NCBI GenBank assembly: GCA_023362775.1
Contig: JALMGJ010000005.1
Coordinates: forward strand, 64,031,463-64,095,462
Source of the DNA: Charina bottae
Taxonomy: Eukaryota > Chordata > Lepidosauria > Squamata > Charinaidae
Direction: 5' to 3'
DNA length: 64,000 bases
This document shows positions 20,651 to 31,800 of the stretch, piece after piece. The position numbers and the translations under genes were made by a program. How positions within the stretch are numbered: the stretch's first letter is position 1; each line of letters starts with the position of its first letter. The notes under the pieces were generated by a model. It was given only the letters and a program-made list of their open reading frames with translations. It was not told the origin of the DNA and searched no databases.

Positions 20651-23520
20651 CATCACCTTATCACTCCAGCTCCTTAGTTTTTCTAACTAGTTATTACCAC
20701 GGGAGGGGGACGGAAGGGGGAGGAAAGTTAGTTGCTAATAAAACAAAACTAATAATGAAAATGAGAATAAATAAAAGGTTCTCTATTCAAGCTGTTGTCT
20801 GATCTCCATCTTGGCTCCTCCCCAATTTAAAAATGTAAACTTTCTAAAACTATTTTTTAATAATAAGCACTTATTTTTCTACTTGATTTTGTTTTGTTTT
20901 GCTTTGTTTGGAGTGGGGCTTTTTTACTTAGCGTGACACTGAAAAATGGCTTTTGAGTTCCTTTTATAGAGTGGAGTGTTTTGCTGTTTATGATAATTTA
21001 GTTTTCTGGGTGGCGGGAGTGATAGCACAGCTAGTTGGCAGCCTTGATCCTGCCTGGTAAGGACCACTATCATTGGCCTTGGATGGCTGCTAGATCGGGC
21101 AGGATAATTGGTCTCTTCAGGAAAAGCCTCAGAACAATAAACATTTAGTGGACCTTGAGAGGTGATAGGCTTTTCTACCTCTGACCACTATGATTTCTAG
21201 TGTGCTAAGATTTGCATAGCTGATTGGCAAGCTTGACTACTATTGAAAATGACTCCCTCATCACTGTCAAGATTCAATTGTGGGTTGCTAATAATGCTCA
21301 GTGTTAGCATCTGCTGCAACTGGGTGGTTCAACTGAGGCTTCATTGTATAAAAACTCCACAATTTATTCAGTTGAATTAACTGTGTTTCCAAAAGTTTTT
21401 TCAACTGATCAAACCACAGATGTCAAATAGAGTTTTCCTGAAGGTTTTATAACAACCTGCACTAAATGAAGCAGCTTCACACAGAATGCAGAAAATCAGA
21501 ATTGTCTCATCATTAATGTGCTTAAAAAAAGCTAAAGGAAGAAGTCGTCATGCCTCAGATGCTACCTTATTCCCACTTTCGCATCCTCTCACTTCCATGA
21601 CCACATACTTTATCCCATATCTGGTCTACAAAATCTAGATAACAACCATGGCAGCAAAGAGATTCAGACAACCACTAATAATTGCTGGCATTATTGCAGA
21701 CCAGGTAAATTACACCTATTTAAAAAAGGATCTATCCATGTGCAGCTGCAGGTATACATTTTTTCCTTGGAAGTGGGATTTGTAAATAGTTGGCTGGGTG
21801 CTCACTGAATACATGGGAGGGCTGCTTAAACATTCGTCTTGTCACCTGTATAACTCTGCATATCAAGCTAATCTGAAAGGACACTGACTGATTGAAAATG
21901 ATGCTAGCAATTAAGTAAAAACAAAAAGCCCTTTATATCACTATGCCTGGGTCATTTGGAAATGGAGAATTTTTCTAGGCTTCAGAATATGCTGACCACA
22001 TTGCCAAATACCACCATTTCTGCAACATCAAGAACATTCTGTTAAATGTGGAATTAAAACTATGCCCACCACCACCAGTATTGATGAAAGGCCTGTAATA
22101 ACAATTCCCCATTTCATTATCTGCAATCATACTGCAAATTTTGGGAAAGGCATTTTTGGAGTACCTACCAGATCATTGCCGCATTTTGAAAATGAAACTT
22201 TAGAGGGCACCGCAAAATGAAAATAGTCATTGAAAAATATTCAGCATCGTTTTCAAGGCTGTCATTATATCCAAGCAACTCTTTCAGCACTTGCCCAAAC
22301 CTCTGAAGCAGAGGGATAGAGATCAGCAACCAATTGATATGACCATAGATTAAAATATGGAGGCAGGGGTTGGGGAGAGAAGGAGAGCTCGGGTCATGAT
22401 GCTCCACAAGATGTATTTCTGAATGCTGGAAAGCAGCTAAACATACACTTAGATTTTGTTAAGCTATTATGAATGACCTTTGATGGGCATCTTTCCCTGG
22501 TTTGCTGTATTTGCCAAGCAGAGGCTCTATGCCTTTGAGGGTCACCTGATTTTTGTCTGATTCATTCTCTCTGCATACAGAGAAGAGGTGCACCTGTTGA
22601 ACTTCTCAGTCTCTTATTGCTATACAGATACACAACATTTCCATTAGGTAAATATTAAAAGAATTGTACTGATAACAATTTAACATTTTTAGTCTGAGAT
22701 GTTCAGTGCGGAAAGAATTCTTGAATCATTTTTTTAAAGCCCACATAGTAATGGAAAATATCAAACTGGTGAACTCTTTAAAGTATTTATGTTCTTCGGT
22801 CCAAATATGCTTTAAGTGAAACAACAGTTGGCCAATGAATTATTTTACCTGTCTAGACAACCCACTGTTTAATCTTATCAGCAGTACAGATGGTTGCTGA
22901 TAATGTTATAGGTGTTGAAACATTTTAGTACACTAATGCAAAACAGTTGCAGTGATGTAAGTGGGTCAGAATGGTATTTGCAGAATCAAAGCCAGGACTG
23001 AACTGATGTAGGTTACTATTTATTAATTCCTTTATTACAAAAAGGATTTTTTAAAAATTGCTTCAATATGTTATGCATTTTAATATCTATCTATCTATCT
23101 ATAAAATATACACAAACCTGAATATTCTATAACACAAACCAGTAAAATAATCCATCAGGATTTTCCAAATTCCAGATAAAACGATACCATTCCTCCCCCA
23201 CCCCCATTCAGTGCAGCTGGCCTGACCTAATCTCTCTGGGGGTGGAGGGAGCTTCGCACGTAGGGTGCTGAAAAATGGCTCGGCTTGGATACCATCAGTA
23301 AGGTTCTCCTGATAAGGGAAAAGAACAAGCCTTTTATTGAAAAATGTAGGCTAAGGGCAAGCTTATACACAAATAGGCAGTTTTTCGGATATCAAGTATT
23401 TGGGGTTTTTAGATCAAAAACATCATATTGCATTAGGCATTAAAAAATGGATAGTCAGTATAACACTACTAAGATGATAGACAGACAGATGATCTAGAAA
23501 TCACATTTTGCACTAGCTGA
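20651..23520. other. repeat-poor interval
   Basis: Nearly 2.9 kb with only simple-sequence islands, such as (ATCT)n at 23083-23102. No coding domains recognised. Confidence 0.5.
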
Positions 23521-23524
23521 AATT

Positions 23525-24110
23525 TCTGAACAGTTACAATCACAGGAACAGAAAGGACCTAAGAAGTCATCTAGTCTAACCCCTTGCTAAAGCTCTATTT
23601 GAAGGGAATCATACTGATCTCTATTGAAGGGAATAATACTATTTCATGAAGCAACATGTTAATTGACAGCTCCTACCATCAGGGAATTCTTCCTAATATC
23701 CACCAGAATCTATTTTCCTTTAGTTTCAATCCACTGCTTCTTGTCTTACCCTCCAGGGTGACAGAGAACAAGTCTACTTTCTCTATATATAGCAGCCCCT
23801 TAGATATCTGAAGATTTCAATCATATCACCCTCAGTCTACTCTTCTTTAAGCTGAAAATACTCAGTTCCTTTAACCATTCCACATAAAACTGTATTTCCT
23901 GTCCCTTCTTCAACTTGGTAGCTCTCCTCAGAACTCACTCCAGTTTGTCAATGTCCCTTTTAGACTTTGGTGCCCCAAACTGGACATAGTGTTCCAAGTA
24001 GGCCTGAACAAGGCAGCTAAGAGTGGGACAATTGTTTCCTGTGCTTTGGATTCTACGTTCCTGTTCATTCATCCCAAAAGAGCATTTGCATCATGCAATT
24101 CACAACAGCA
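23525..24110 (-). mobile_element. CR1 LINE 3' portion
   Basis: Plus-strand reading gives AAGTCATCTAGTCTAACCCC, GGGAATTCTTCCTAATATCC, AACTCACTCCAGTTTGTC, TGGTGCCCCAAACTGGACA and CAAGGCAGCTAAGAGTGGGA. This is the reversed C-terminal and 3' UTR region of amniote CR1. It is 5'-truncated, as is usual for CR1. Confidence 0.88.
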
Positions 24111-26394
24111 ATTCTGCACATAACTATTTGAAGAGTAATCTATTAATATTAAGGATTTGGTCCTTCGCTTCCCAGGAAAAGGCACAGATGTTATTCTAAC
24201 TGAAGTGAAGCAAAAGAATGCCTGCCCACAGCAATATTCTGGTTTGCAGCAGCAGTGATAACTCCAAGAACACCCTTCACTGTGAATTGGTTACTTTTGA
24301 GGGAATGCTACCCTTTCCAGAAGAGCTACTGTATACTTCAATATCAGATTGGTTTGTTCAATGGTGTCTCCATTTTATTTTTGTTTTTTGCTTGGCTCTT
24401 TAGGGTTTAGGGTTTACCTAAAGCTGGTAAAGCTTATCATCCTAGATGACCAGACACATAATAATGGACGAGTAGATGCTGTATTCAGAAAGTAGTTGAA
24501 TCCTGCTATCTGTATTTCTAAAATGTACAGTGTGTATCATGTCCTCATGGTTCCATATGTTATTGATTTATAGTGAAAATAAGATAATAGTCAGATGACT
24601 TCATATCTTTTTCTTTATAAAACCCTCAAAACTTCCATTTGCCAGTTCATTTTTAAGGCACTCTACAGTACAACTGCAATGGGCAAACCGACATTCATGC
24701 AACACAGTCTCCTTCTTCACTAAAATATCTTTGGTCCTCACAGTTTTCAAATAGTCATGCTAAAAGTACAACTGGAACTATTGCTATCTGCTTACCAAAT
24801 CCCTAATGAGTACAGAAATAGATAACAGTTCATGAGAATATATAGGCACATGGATGGGGTTACATTAACAGTCAGAACTGCAAATATTTTGCTAAGTCAC
24901 AATAGACTTCATTGTATACATTAGGGGAGGTGGATGAGATCGATCAATTGCATCTTGGAACAGAAGACTCTGATTAACGTGAGTGGAAAACATAGCTCTG
25001 AGTATGATTTAAACCATTCCAGGATTCCCTAAAAAATAAAAGAAAGCAAAAATAGTTATACTGGTCATCCAAATAATCCCAAATCAAAATAGGGCAGAAT
25101 GTTTGTTAGGCTTATCAAAAGGCTGGAAAATCAAGGAAAAACTTCTACAGAAAAAATTCTACAGATTCTACAGAGTCCAGGTAGCCTGGAAAATTCAAGA
25201 ATCTGTGCACAATTTTGTGACTTAAATTAGCCTAATAAATATCCTATTATGGAATCTGGAATTCAATTATCAACAAACAGACCAGTAAGTAATAAAATAG
25301 TTTTTAGAATGTGAGAAGAGGGATATTTCTTTCACATATAAATGTTGTTTCATGGCCAACTAAATAATAGGACAGAAATCCTACTCTTTAGCAATGCTAT
25401 GATTTCATGGCTATTTCCTTCTTTCAGGAAGGAAATGTTTCTCACTTTCTTTGTTCATGTTTCCTTGAATGCAAGAAGTCAAGCATATGCAACAGAATTC
25501 CCTTTTAAACCTTCCAGTTCAATATGGGAAGATAATGAACTGTTGGGATAGGCACTTGGGAATGTAGGTCATGGGGCTACTTTATATGCCCCAACCACTG
25601 AAACTCTTTTAATCTTCATACCTTCAAGGAAATTCCCAAGTAGAAGCCTTAATAAATATATTTATCCTCTATTTTCCTGGTATCTGCAGCTACTACACTA
25701 TACATTTTAGTCTTCTTGTATAAACTATAACTGGATGATATGTATTTCTTTAAAATTCTTCTTATTTTATATCCAAAGGATTGTGTTTTTCTTCCAAATT
25801 ATTTTTTAATTATAGAAACACTAATCACAAGTGAAACAATTTGAAAAAAATGTGTAATTCAAAATATAATATTACATCCCCAAACATACTATAACTGAAC
25901 TTGACAAGTTCCTAAAAGGGAAGAGTGAATCATCCTAGATGGAGGAAGGGGGAAGAACTAAGTCTATTGTCATTTCTAGTTGCTTAATGAAAAGCAGAGG
26001 ATTTCCCACATAAATTTAATCTGGTTCTGGGTAGTATTTCCATTCCTTCAATACTTTATCTGTTGTTCACTTTAATTCAGAACCTCAGATAATTTTGCAC
26101 ATATGTTTTTACTTGCAGTGGGTTTGAACAGTGATTATACGAGCTGGCATAGAAGCATACATGGTATAGAATGTCCATGTTGGCTTTGTCAAGTTCCAAC
26201 ATCATTCTGGGCAAACACACAGAGAACACGCACACACCACACATCCAGATTTGGTTTTATATGTCATTTTTTTCTTAAAATGCTACTTTTGAATACATTT
26301 TGTATCATTTGTGATATTTTGTGATGTTTGGGTATTGTTATAAGAAATGGCATTAATAGTTAAAATACAATGGGAATTGAAAAATGTTATGGAA
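24111..26394. other. unannotated interval
   Basis: Nothing recognised. Scattered short open frames have no domains. Confidence 0.5.
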
Positions 26395-26746
26395 AAGTTA
26401 ACATTTATTGTATTTATATTTTTACTGTTTTTTTTTGTATTTTAATGGTGTTATTGTGGCTGTGAAGAAGAAGCTGATGCTAGGGAAAGTGGAAGGCAAA
26501 AGGAAGAGGGGCCGACCAAGGGCAAGATGGATGGATGGTATTCTGGAGGTGATGGACTCAACCATGGGGGAGCTGGGGATGGTGATGGCCGACAGGAAGC
26601 TCTGGCGTGGGCTGGTCCATGAAGTCACGAAGAGTCGGAAATGACTGAATGAATAAACAACAACAAAATGTGGCTGTGAACCACCCAGAGTCCCTCCTTG
26701 AGGGGGAGATGGGCGGTCATAGAAATTTAATAAATAAATAATAAAT
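26395..26746 (+). mobile_element. L2 3' UTR split by a BovB 3' end
   Basis: The L2 tail reads GTATTTTAATGGTGTTATTG up to about 26466 and resumes at 26669 with ACCACCCAGAGTCCCTCC, ending in AATAAATAAATAATAAATAA. The intact counterpart lies at 63795-63870. Confidence 0.88.
26467..26668 (+). mobile_element. BovB/RTE 3' end inserted in L2, with 12-bp TSDs
   Basis: TSDs TGTGGCTGTGAA at 26455-26466 and 26669-26680. The insert encodes KLMLGKVEGKRKRGRPRARW, MDGILEVMDSTMGELGMVMA and KLWRGLVHEVTKS, the BovB C-terminus, followed by a TGAATGAATAAACAACAACA tail. It is severely 5'-truncated, and it is the same subtype as the copy at 43393-43607. Confidence 0.93.
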
Positions 26747-28358
26747 AACATTTACAAGGAGAAATGTTTAGAAAAGAAATTTAAACCTGACAACAATGAA
26801 ACATTTATCATAAGCATATGGAATTTGAAGAATACTTTTTGCACTGGTCATTGACCGTAATAAAGTTTGTTCACTGTTCACAATTTCAGAATACTATTTA
26901 ATGCATATTTTGGGTGTAATTTTATTCTGTTTTGCAGATTTGCAGTGACATATCTACCTAAAACAGATTCATAATCACAGATATCTATATAGTATAATTA
27001 AATAATATTCTTAGCTTCTTTGGCCATGTACCAAGACATAGCATCTAAAAATAAATCACCAATCTCCTCAAACATGAGAACTGTAGCACATCTTGACCCT
27101 TGTATATACGAGGACAGCTACTGTGATGGGAACATTTAGATTATTGAATTATACAGATTATTCCTCTCTATATATCTAAACCACTACTGTATATTTTAGA
27201 TTGATAGATGATAGATAGAGATAGTTTATCTGGCACAGACATGCTAAAACATCTGTGCAGCAAGTATGCGAGGGTGTATTCATGCAACTTCAGATCTATC
27301 TGTAGAACACTCTACATATCAGGTGCTTAGGGAATTGTGATGAGGGGAATTCATTATCTGAAAAGTTTACTGTTTAGGTTTTTGTACTGAAAATTTTGTA
27401 CTTTTTCCTTTCTGGCTGTTAGGAATTCTCTTTTCTTTTAGCTCAAGTATTTTAAAAAATTTCCATTGGGTTTGTTGTGGATAGACATACCTGAAAGTTA
27501 TCGACTATAGAAAATGGCTTTCTAAATAAATTATATTTTAAAACTAAAATGAGAGGATCTGCCAAGCAGGTTTTCCCAAGTTCTCATAGCTCTACATTTT
27601 GTGTCTGTCTTCTTGGATCAAGTTCCCAGCTTGAATTCCAAATGACCTGGAAGCAATCCTAAACTAATGTGGATGCAGGCATTTCAAATCTCCAGTTCCA
27701 CTAGTAGTGACAAGGATGTGACAGGAGAACTAAAGAAGACAAATAGGAATCCAGAAATAGGCCAAACACTGTGTTTCCAATTGTTGGAATAACCCCAAAA
27801 ACACCTATGTTGCTTTGGTGTCTTTTGGTGAGTCTTTTCAAGTTCTAAAAGCATCTGAGGTTGCAAAACTGAGTGGCATTTTATAAGAAAGGGGATGTCA
27901 CCATGTATAGAAGGCTATTTACAACATATGTACATCTTCATATAAAGCCAATAACTTTCTGAATATCTTGATTCAGCTTTTCTTTGTAATGCCAACTATG
28001 TTATAAAGACAGAAAGAAATCTGCTTTTCTTGTCCAATTAAGCGGTGAACAACTTGGTGAGGGCTTTCTCACAGAGTAATCAGGACTGGGCAATCAGTTC
28101 TTTCAGGACCAATAGCCATAATTTTGAAGCAAGCAAAGCCTAAAAGGAAAATTACTTCACTTTCTTCCTTTTCTTATTGGCTAGGATATTGCCAATGTAA
28201 TCATAAGCATTTCTACTCAGAGTTAGCCACTATATTCCATTTAACATTAGAAGCTGTATTACTTTGATCTTTCTAGCCCAGCATTATACTGTCATAAATT
28301 CACCAGATTAACAGACAGTAGTCATTTTCAGCCTTACCTGGAGATACTAGAACCTCAA
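26747..28358. other. unannotated interval
   Basis: Nothing recognised, apart from a short GATAGATGATAGATAGAG tract near 27202. Confidence 0.5.
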
Positions 28359-28665
28359 TTTGTCACCATCTGCATACGAAGCACAAACACTGTCAGTGAT
28401 AATTGTCCCCTTATACACCCTATTTTATTTTGTTATTTATGCCCTGTTTTTTGTGTTTGTGCATGTTTGTGTGTTGCATTTCTTTTCTCTGGACATGAAC
28501 AATATTTTTTCCTTTCTTTTTTTTTTACTTTTTAAAGGGTAAGATATCAAGAGTCATCTGGAATCAGGCATCTTCAAAATTTAATAAAAGAAAATAAAGG
28601 GAAGAGTGTATAAGGGGACAATTATCAGTGACAGAGTTTGTGCTTCACATGCAGATGGTGACAAA
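28359..28665. repeat. 60-bp inverted repeat, 187-bp spacer
   Basis: Arms at 28359-28418 and 28606-28665 are reverse complements at 56 of 60 positions (for example CCCCTTATACAC against GTGTATAAGGGG). Similarity weakens but continues inward. This may be a foldback element, a MITE, or two opposed copies of one repeat. Confidence 0.85.
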
Positions 28666-29015
28666 AAGAAACACAACACACACATACACACATAAACACA
28701 AACAACAGGGAATCAACAACATCCTATCTCTAAAAATCCTATCTCTATCACCAAGTTTTCAGGGACTTCCAGAACATTATCAGGATAGGAGCCATTTGGA
28801 TCTGTGGGGGATGCTGTTGAAGAAGGCAGGCACCACAACAGAGAGGCTATGCTTCTTAAGTCTTGAAAGATGATATTGTTTAATCTGCCCTGTCTTACTA
28901 AACTGTATGATATCACTGAGTTAAACTCAAACTTAATTCTGAGCAGACATACTTATTACCATACAAGAAGGTCTTTAAAGTTGATGTTTTGTTATGGGCT
29001 TAAATATTATTAATG
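28666..29015. other. unannotated interval
   Basis: CA-rich stretch at about 28670-28706, otherwise nothing recognised. Confidence 0.5.
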
Positions 29016-29027
29016 TAATATAACATT

Positions 29028-29033
29028 ATATAT

Positions 29034-29081
<48 letters not shown>

Positions 29082-29137
29082 ATATATATATATAATATAT
29101 AATATAAATATAATATAATATAATATAATATAATATA

Positions 29138-29174
<37 letters not shown>
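29028..29174. repeat. (AT)n and (ATATA)n low-complexity tract
   Basis: About 147 bp of almost pure A/T, including TA dinucleotides and TAATA pentamers. It lies between the left TSD and the 5' end of a SINE. Confidence 0.95.
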
Positions 29175-29178
<4 letters not shown>

Positions 29179-29506
29179 GGCATGGTGGCTCAGCAGGTAA
29201 GACGCCAGGCTTGTCGATTGGAAGATTGCAAGTTCAGAGGTTCAAATCCCTAGCCCTGCGTGACGGAGTGAGCTCCCGCACTAGCCCCAGCTCTTGCCAA
29301 CCTAGCAACTGGAAAGCATGCAAATGCAAGTAGATTAATAGCTACCACTTTGGTGGGTAGGTAACAGCGTTCCGTGTGCGTCATGCCAGCCACATGACCA
29401 TGGAAGCGTCTTCTGACAACGCTGGCTCTTCGGCTAACGAACGGAGATGAGCCCCTAGAGTCGGACACGACTGCACAAATGTGCGGGGGGATCCTTTACT
29501 TTTACC
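29175..29506 (+). mobile_element. tRNA-derived SINE, family A copy 5
   Basis: A plus-strand copy. GGTGGCTCAGCAGGTAAGAC (box A) and GGTTCAAATCCC (box B) head the element. The body ends CACAAATGTGCGGGG and CTTTACTTTTACC. The 12-mer TAATATAACATT follows immediately (29507-29518) and also occurs at 29016-29027, before the AT tract. Confidence 0.93.
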
Positions 29507-29518
29507 TAATATAACATT

Positions 29519-30287
29519 GGTGCTTGATTAATATTAATATTAAACCAATATTAATTAGATTATAATACTGAAAGGAATGTAACTATAAATGCCTATAGAA
29601 TGTTCATTGCTCAAATTATTAGGCATATTTTCTGAAAACTGCTTTCTTAATGTTCTAGACAATTTAACAAAATGAAGAAACTGTTTAAAAGAAAACAGCT
29701 TCATCTGAGGAGGTCCAATGCTATCATATCTTCCTTTAAAATCCAGAGAAAAAATTGACAATCTTATGCTTCCAGAACGTATCATCAATTATAGCCGCAT
29801 CATATGGCTATGCAAGCATACTCTGAAATCTAAGAGTGGGCTGTTTTAGTATTAGGATAAGGCAACTGATTTAGACCCTGACTTAAGCACGTTTACAGTA
29901 AATCCAGTAAATCTTTAAATCATTGGGACAAGTTAGTTGTAACTAATTAAAGTTCCACTGATATTTATCTTTACTATAAGTATGACTACATTTAAGAAAA
30001 CCTTCTGGCATTATTATCCTGCCATATTGTACATTTGTCCAATTCTTTGCTATTTCTATTTGACATGCACACATGCACAGATACACACTGCAAAAGACTC
30101 TATCACCTATATTGTTTTCAAAGAAAAATAATTATTCCAGGATGGCCTTGAATTTTGTCTTTCATTTTCTATTTTGCATTTTTCAAAATGTAGAATTGAC
30201 TTTTGTTTTAAAAGTAAAAGTGGCTTGTTTCTTATCTAGTAAATTATTAATTAATTAATTAATTATCAATCCTTTGTACATTTATTT
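29519..30287. other. unannotated interval
   Basis: AT-rich. Nothing recognised. Confidence 0.5.
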
Positions 30288-30378
30288 GAGATTTATTTAT
30301 TTATTTATTTATTTTATTATTTAAATTTATATCACTGCCCATCTCCCCCAACGGGGAACTCTGGGCAGTTACATTTCA
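30288..30378 (-). mobile_element. L2-type 3' end
   Basis: Reversed tail: TTTATTTATTTATTTATT, then ATCACTGCCCATCTCCCC and GGGGAACTCTGGGCAGTTAC. Tail only. Confidence 0.78.
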
Positions 30379-31280
30379 TTTTACTTTTTATAATGCAAAT
30401 CTTATGCTTATCTCAGAAGCACATCCCAGTGAATTCAACTGGACTTATTCCTCATTAACAGTGTCCTTTTTCTATTTACCTTGAGTAAGTTTGAGTATGT
30501 AAAAGCAATCATTGGTGAAATACTGTTGTAGAATTGCTGCTTCAGACACAGAACCATTGATGATAATGTTATGCTTTCTCCTTTCAGCTTTATTTAGCTA
30601 AATTTCTATAAAGTTGACATAAAAACATCAGTAGAGCATCTATGACATTGTAAACAGATTCTCAACTTCCATGAAATATATGTGGCTATGGTCCTGAAAA
30701 AGAAAGATTTTCAGCCAAAAAGATGCAAATCACATAAATAATGTCACAGGGGCTCACCAAATATTCTTCCAGAAATAGGATAATTTCAGAGGATCACAGT
30801 CAAAAATCAGGAGCACAAGAGCAGATTTGGTTCATAAGCTATCTATGAGCAACTTAATGAAAAGCATTATGGAGAATGGAGGAAAATCATACTACTTTAA
30901 TAGCAAGAGATGTTACAAATGAATTCTTTGTGATGATTCCTTCAACTTTCCAAATGTTTTCAACTTCTGAGTTATTTCTAAGTTTAATTGGCGAAGATCA
31001 TTCATTTTCTTCAAAATAAGAAAAATATAGATGCCTACTATATTTCTTCTGTAGCTTTTGGTGTACAATGTAGCTAGGAACTAGGGTTTGTAATCATATG
31101 AATTCTATTAGTTAGATCCAGAGCTATGACTGGAAAGGATAATTAATAAAAGGGATGTGGCAACGATGATTATAATATGGTAATGGTATCAGGAGGATAG
31201 GCAGGCCTCCAGAAGAAGTGCAGGGTACACTTGGAAAATGGAAGGTCAGAATTGAATTCTACTGCTGAGAGGACCTGCAC
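30379..31280. other. unannotated interval
   Basis: Nothing recognised. Confidence 0.5.
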
Positions 31281-31283
31281 AAC

Positions 31284-31336
31284 CCATCCATCCATCCATC
31301 CATCCATCCATCCATCCATCCATCCATCCATCCATC
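31284..31336. repeat. (CCAT)n microsatellite
   Basis: About 13 perfect units. A second (CCAT)n array lies at 53047-53098. Confidence 0.95.
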
Positions 31337-31401
31337 TTATATGGTTGCCACTTGCCAGGCAACTCTGGGTGGCTAACCAAAGTTAGAAATAACAGGTACA
31401 A

Positions 31402-31450
<49 letters not shown>

Positions 31451-31800
31451 ATATACTTACAACTGGGCCGGCACAGGAAGAGCCAGATCTTCTGAGCCTT
31501 CTTAAAGGCTAGTAACATTTGGAATTTTGAATGGAAAGACTGTTCCATAGGGCAGCGGCTGCAATGGAGCTCCTGGGTCCAATAAGGTGGTCCTGTTTAA
31601 TTGATGTGATCCACACTATGCCAACCTATCAGATCTGAAAGGACAGGCAGAAATAACTCAAGACCAACAGTTCTGCATCTACCTAGGCTCTGTACCACAA
31701 AGGGCTTAACAAGCACCTATAATTGCACCTGGAAGCCCACTGGTAACCAGTGAAGCTCACACAGTAGCCATGTTATGTAAGCATACCAAGGTGCACCCAT
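31337..31800 (-). mobile_element. old LINE-like repeat carrying a (TTA)n tract
   Basis: GCCAGGCAACTCTGGGTGGC resembles a reversed L2-type tail. (TTA)n lies at 31408-31449. Then CTTCTTAAAGGCTAGTAAC, TGTTCCATAGGGCAG and CCACTGGTAACCAGTGAAGC match the repeat seen at 16145-16770. Minus-strand orientation is inferred from the tail on the left. Confidence 0.6.

Noticed and set aside
24398..24417. Telomere-like TTTAGGGTTTAGGG
   Set aside because: Only about two units with a 7-base period, so no interstitial telomere.
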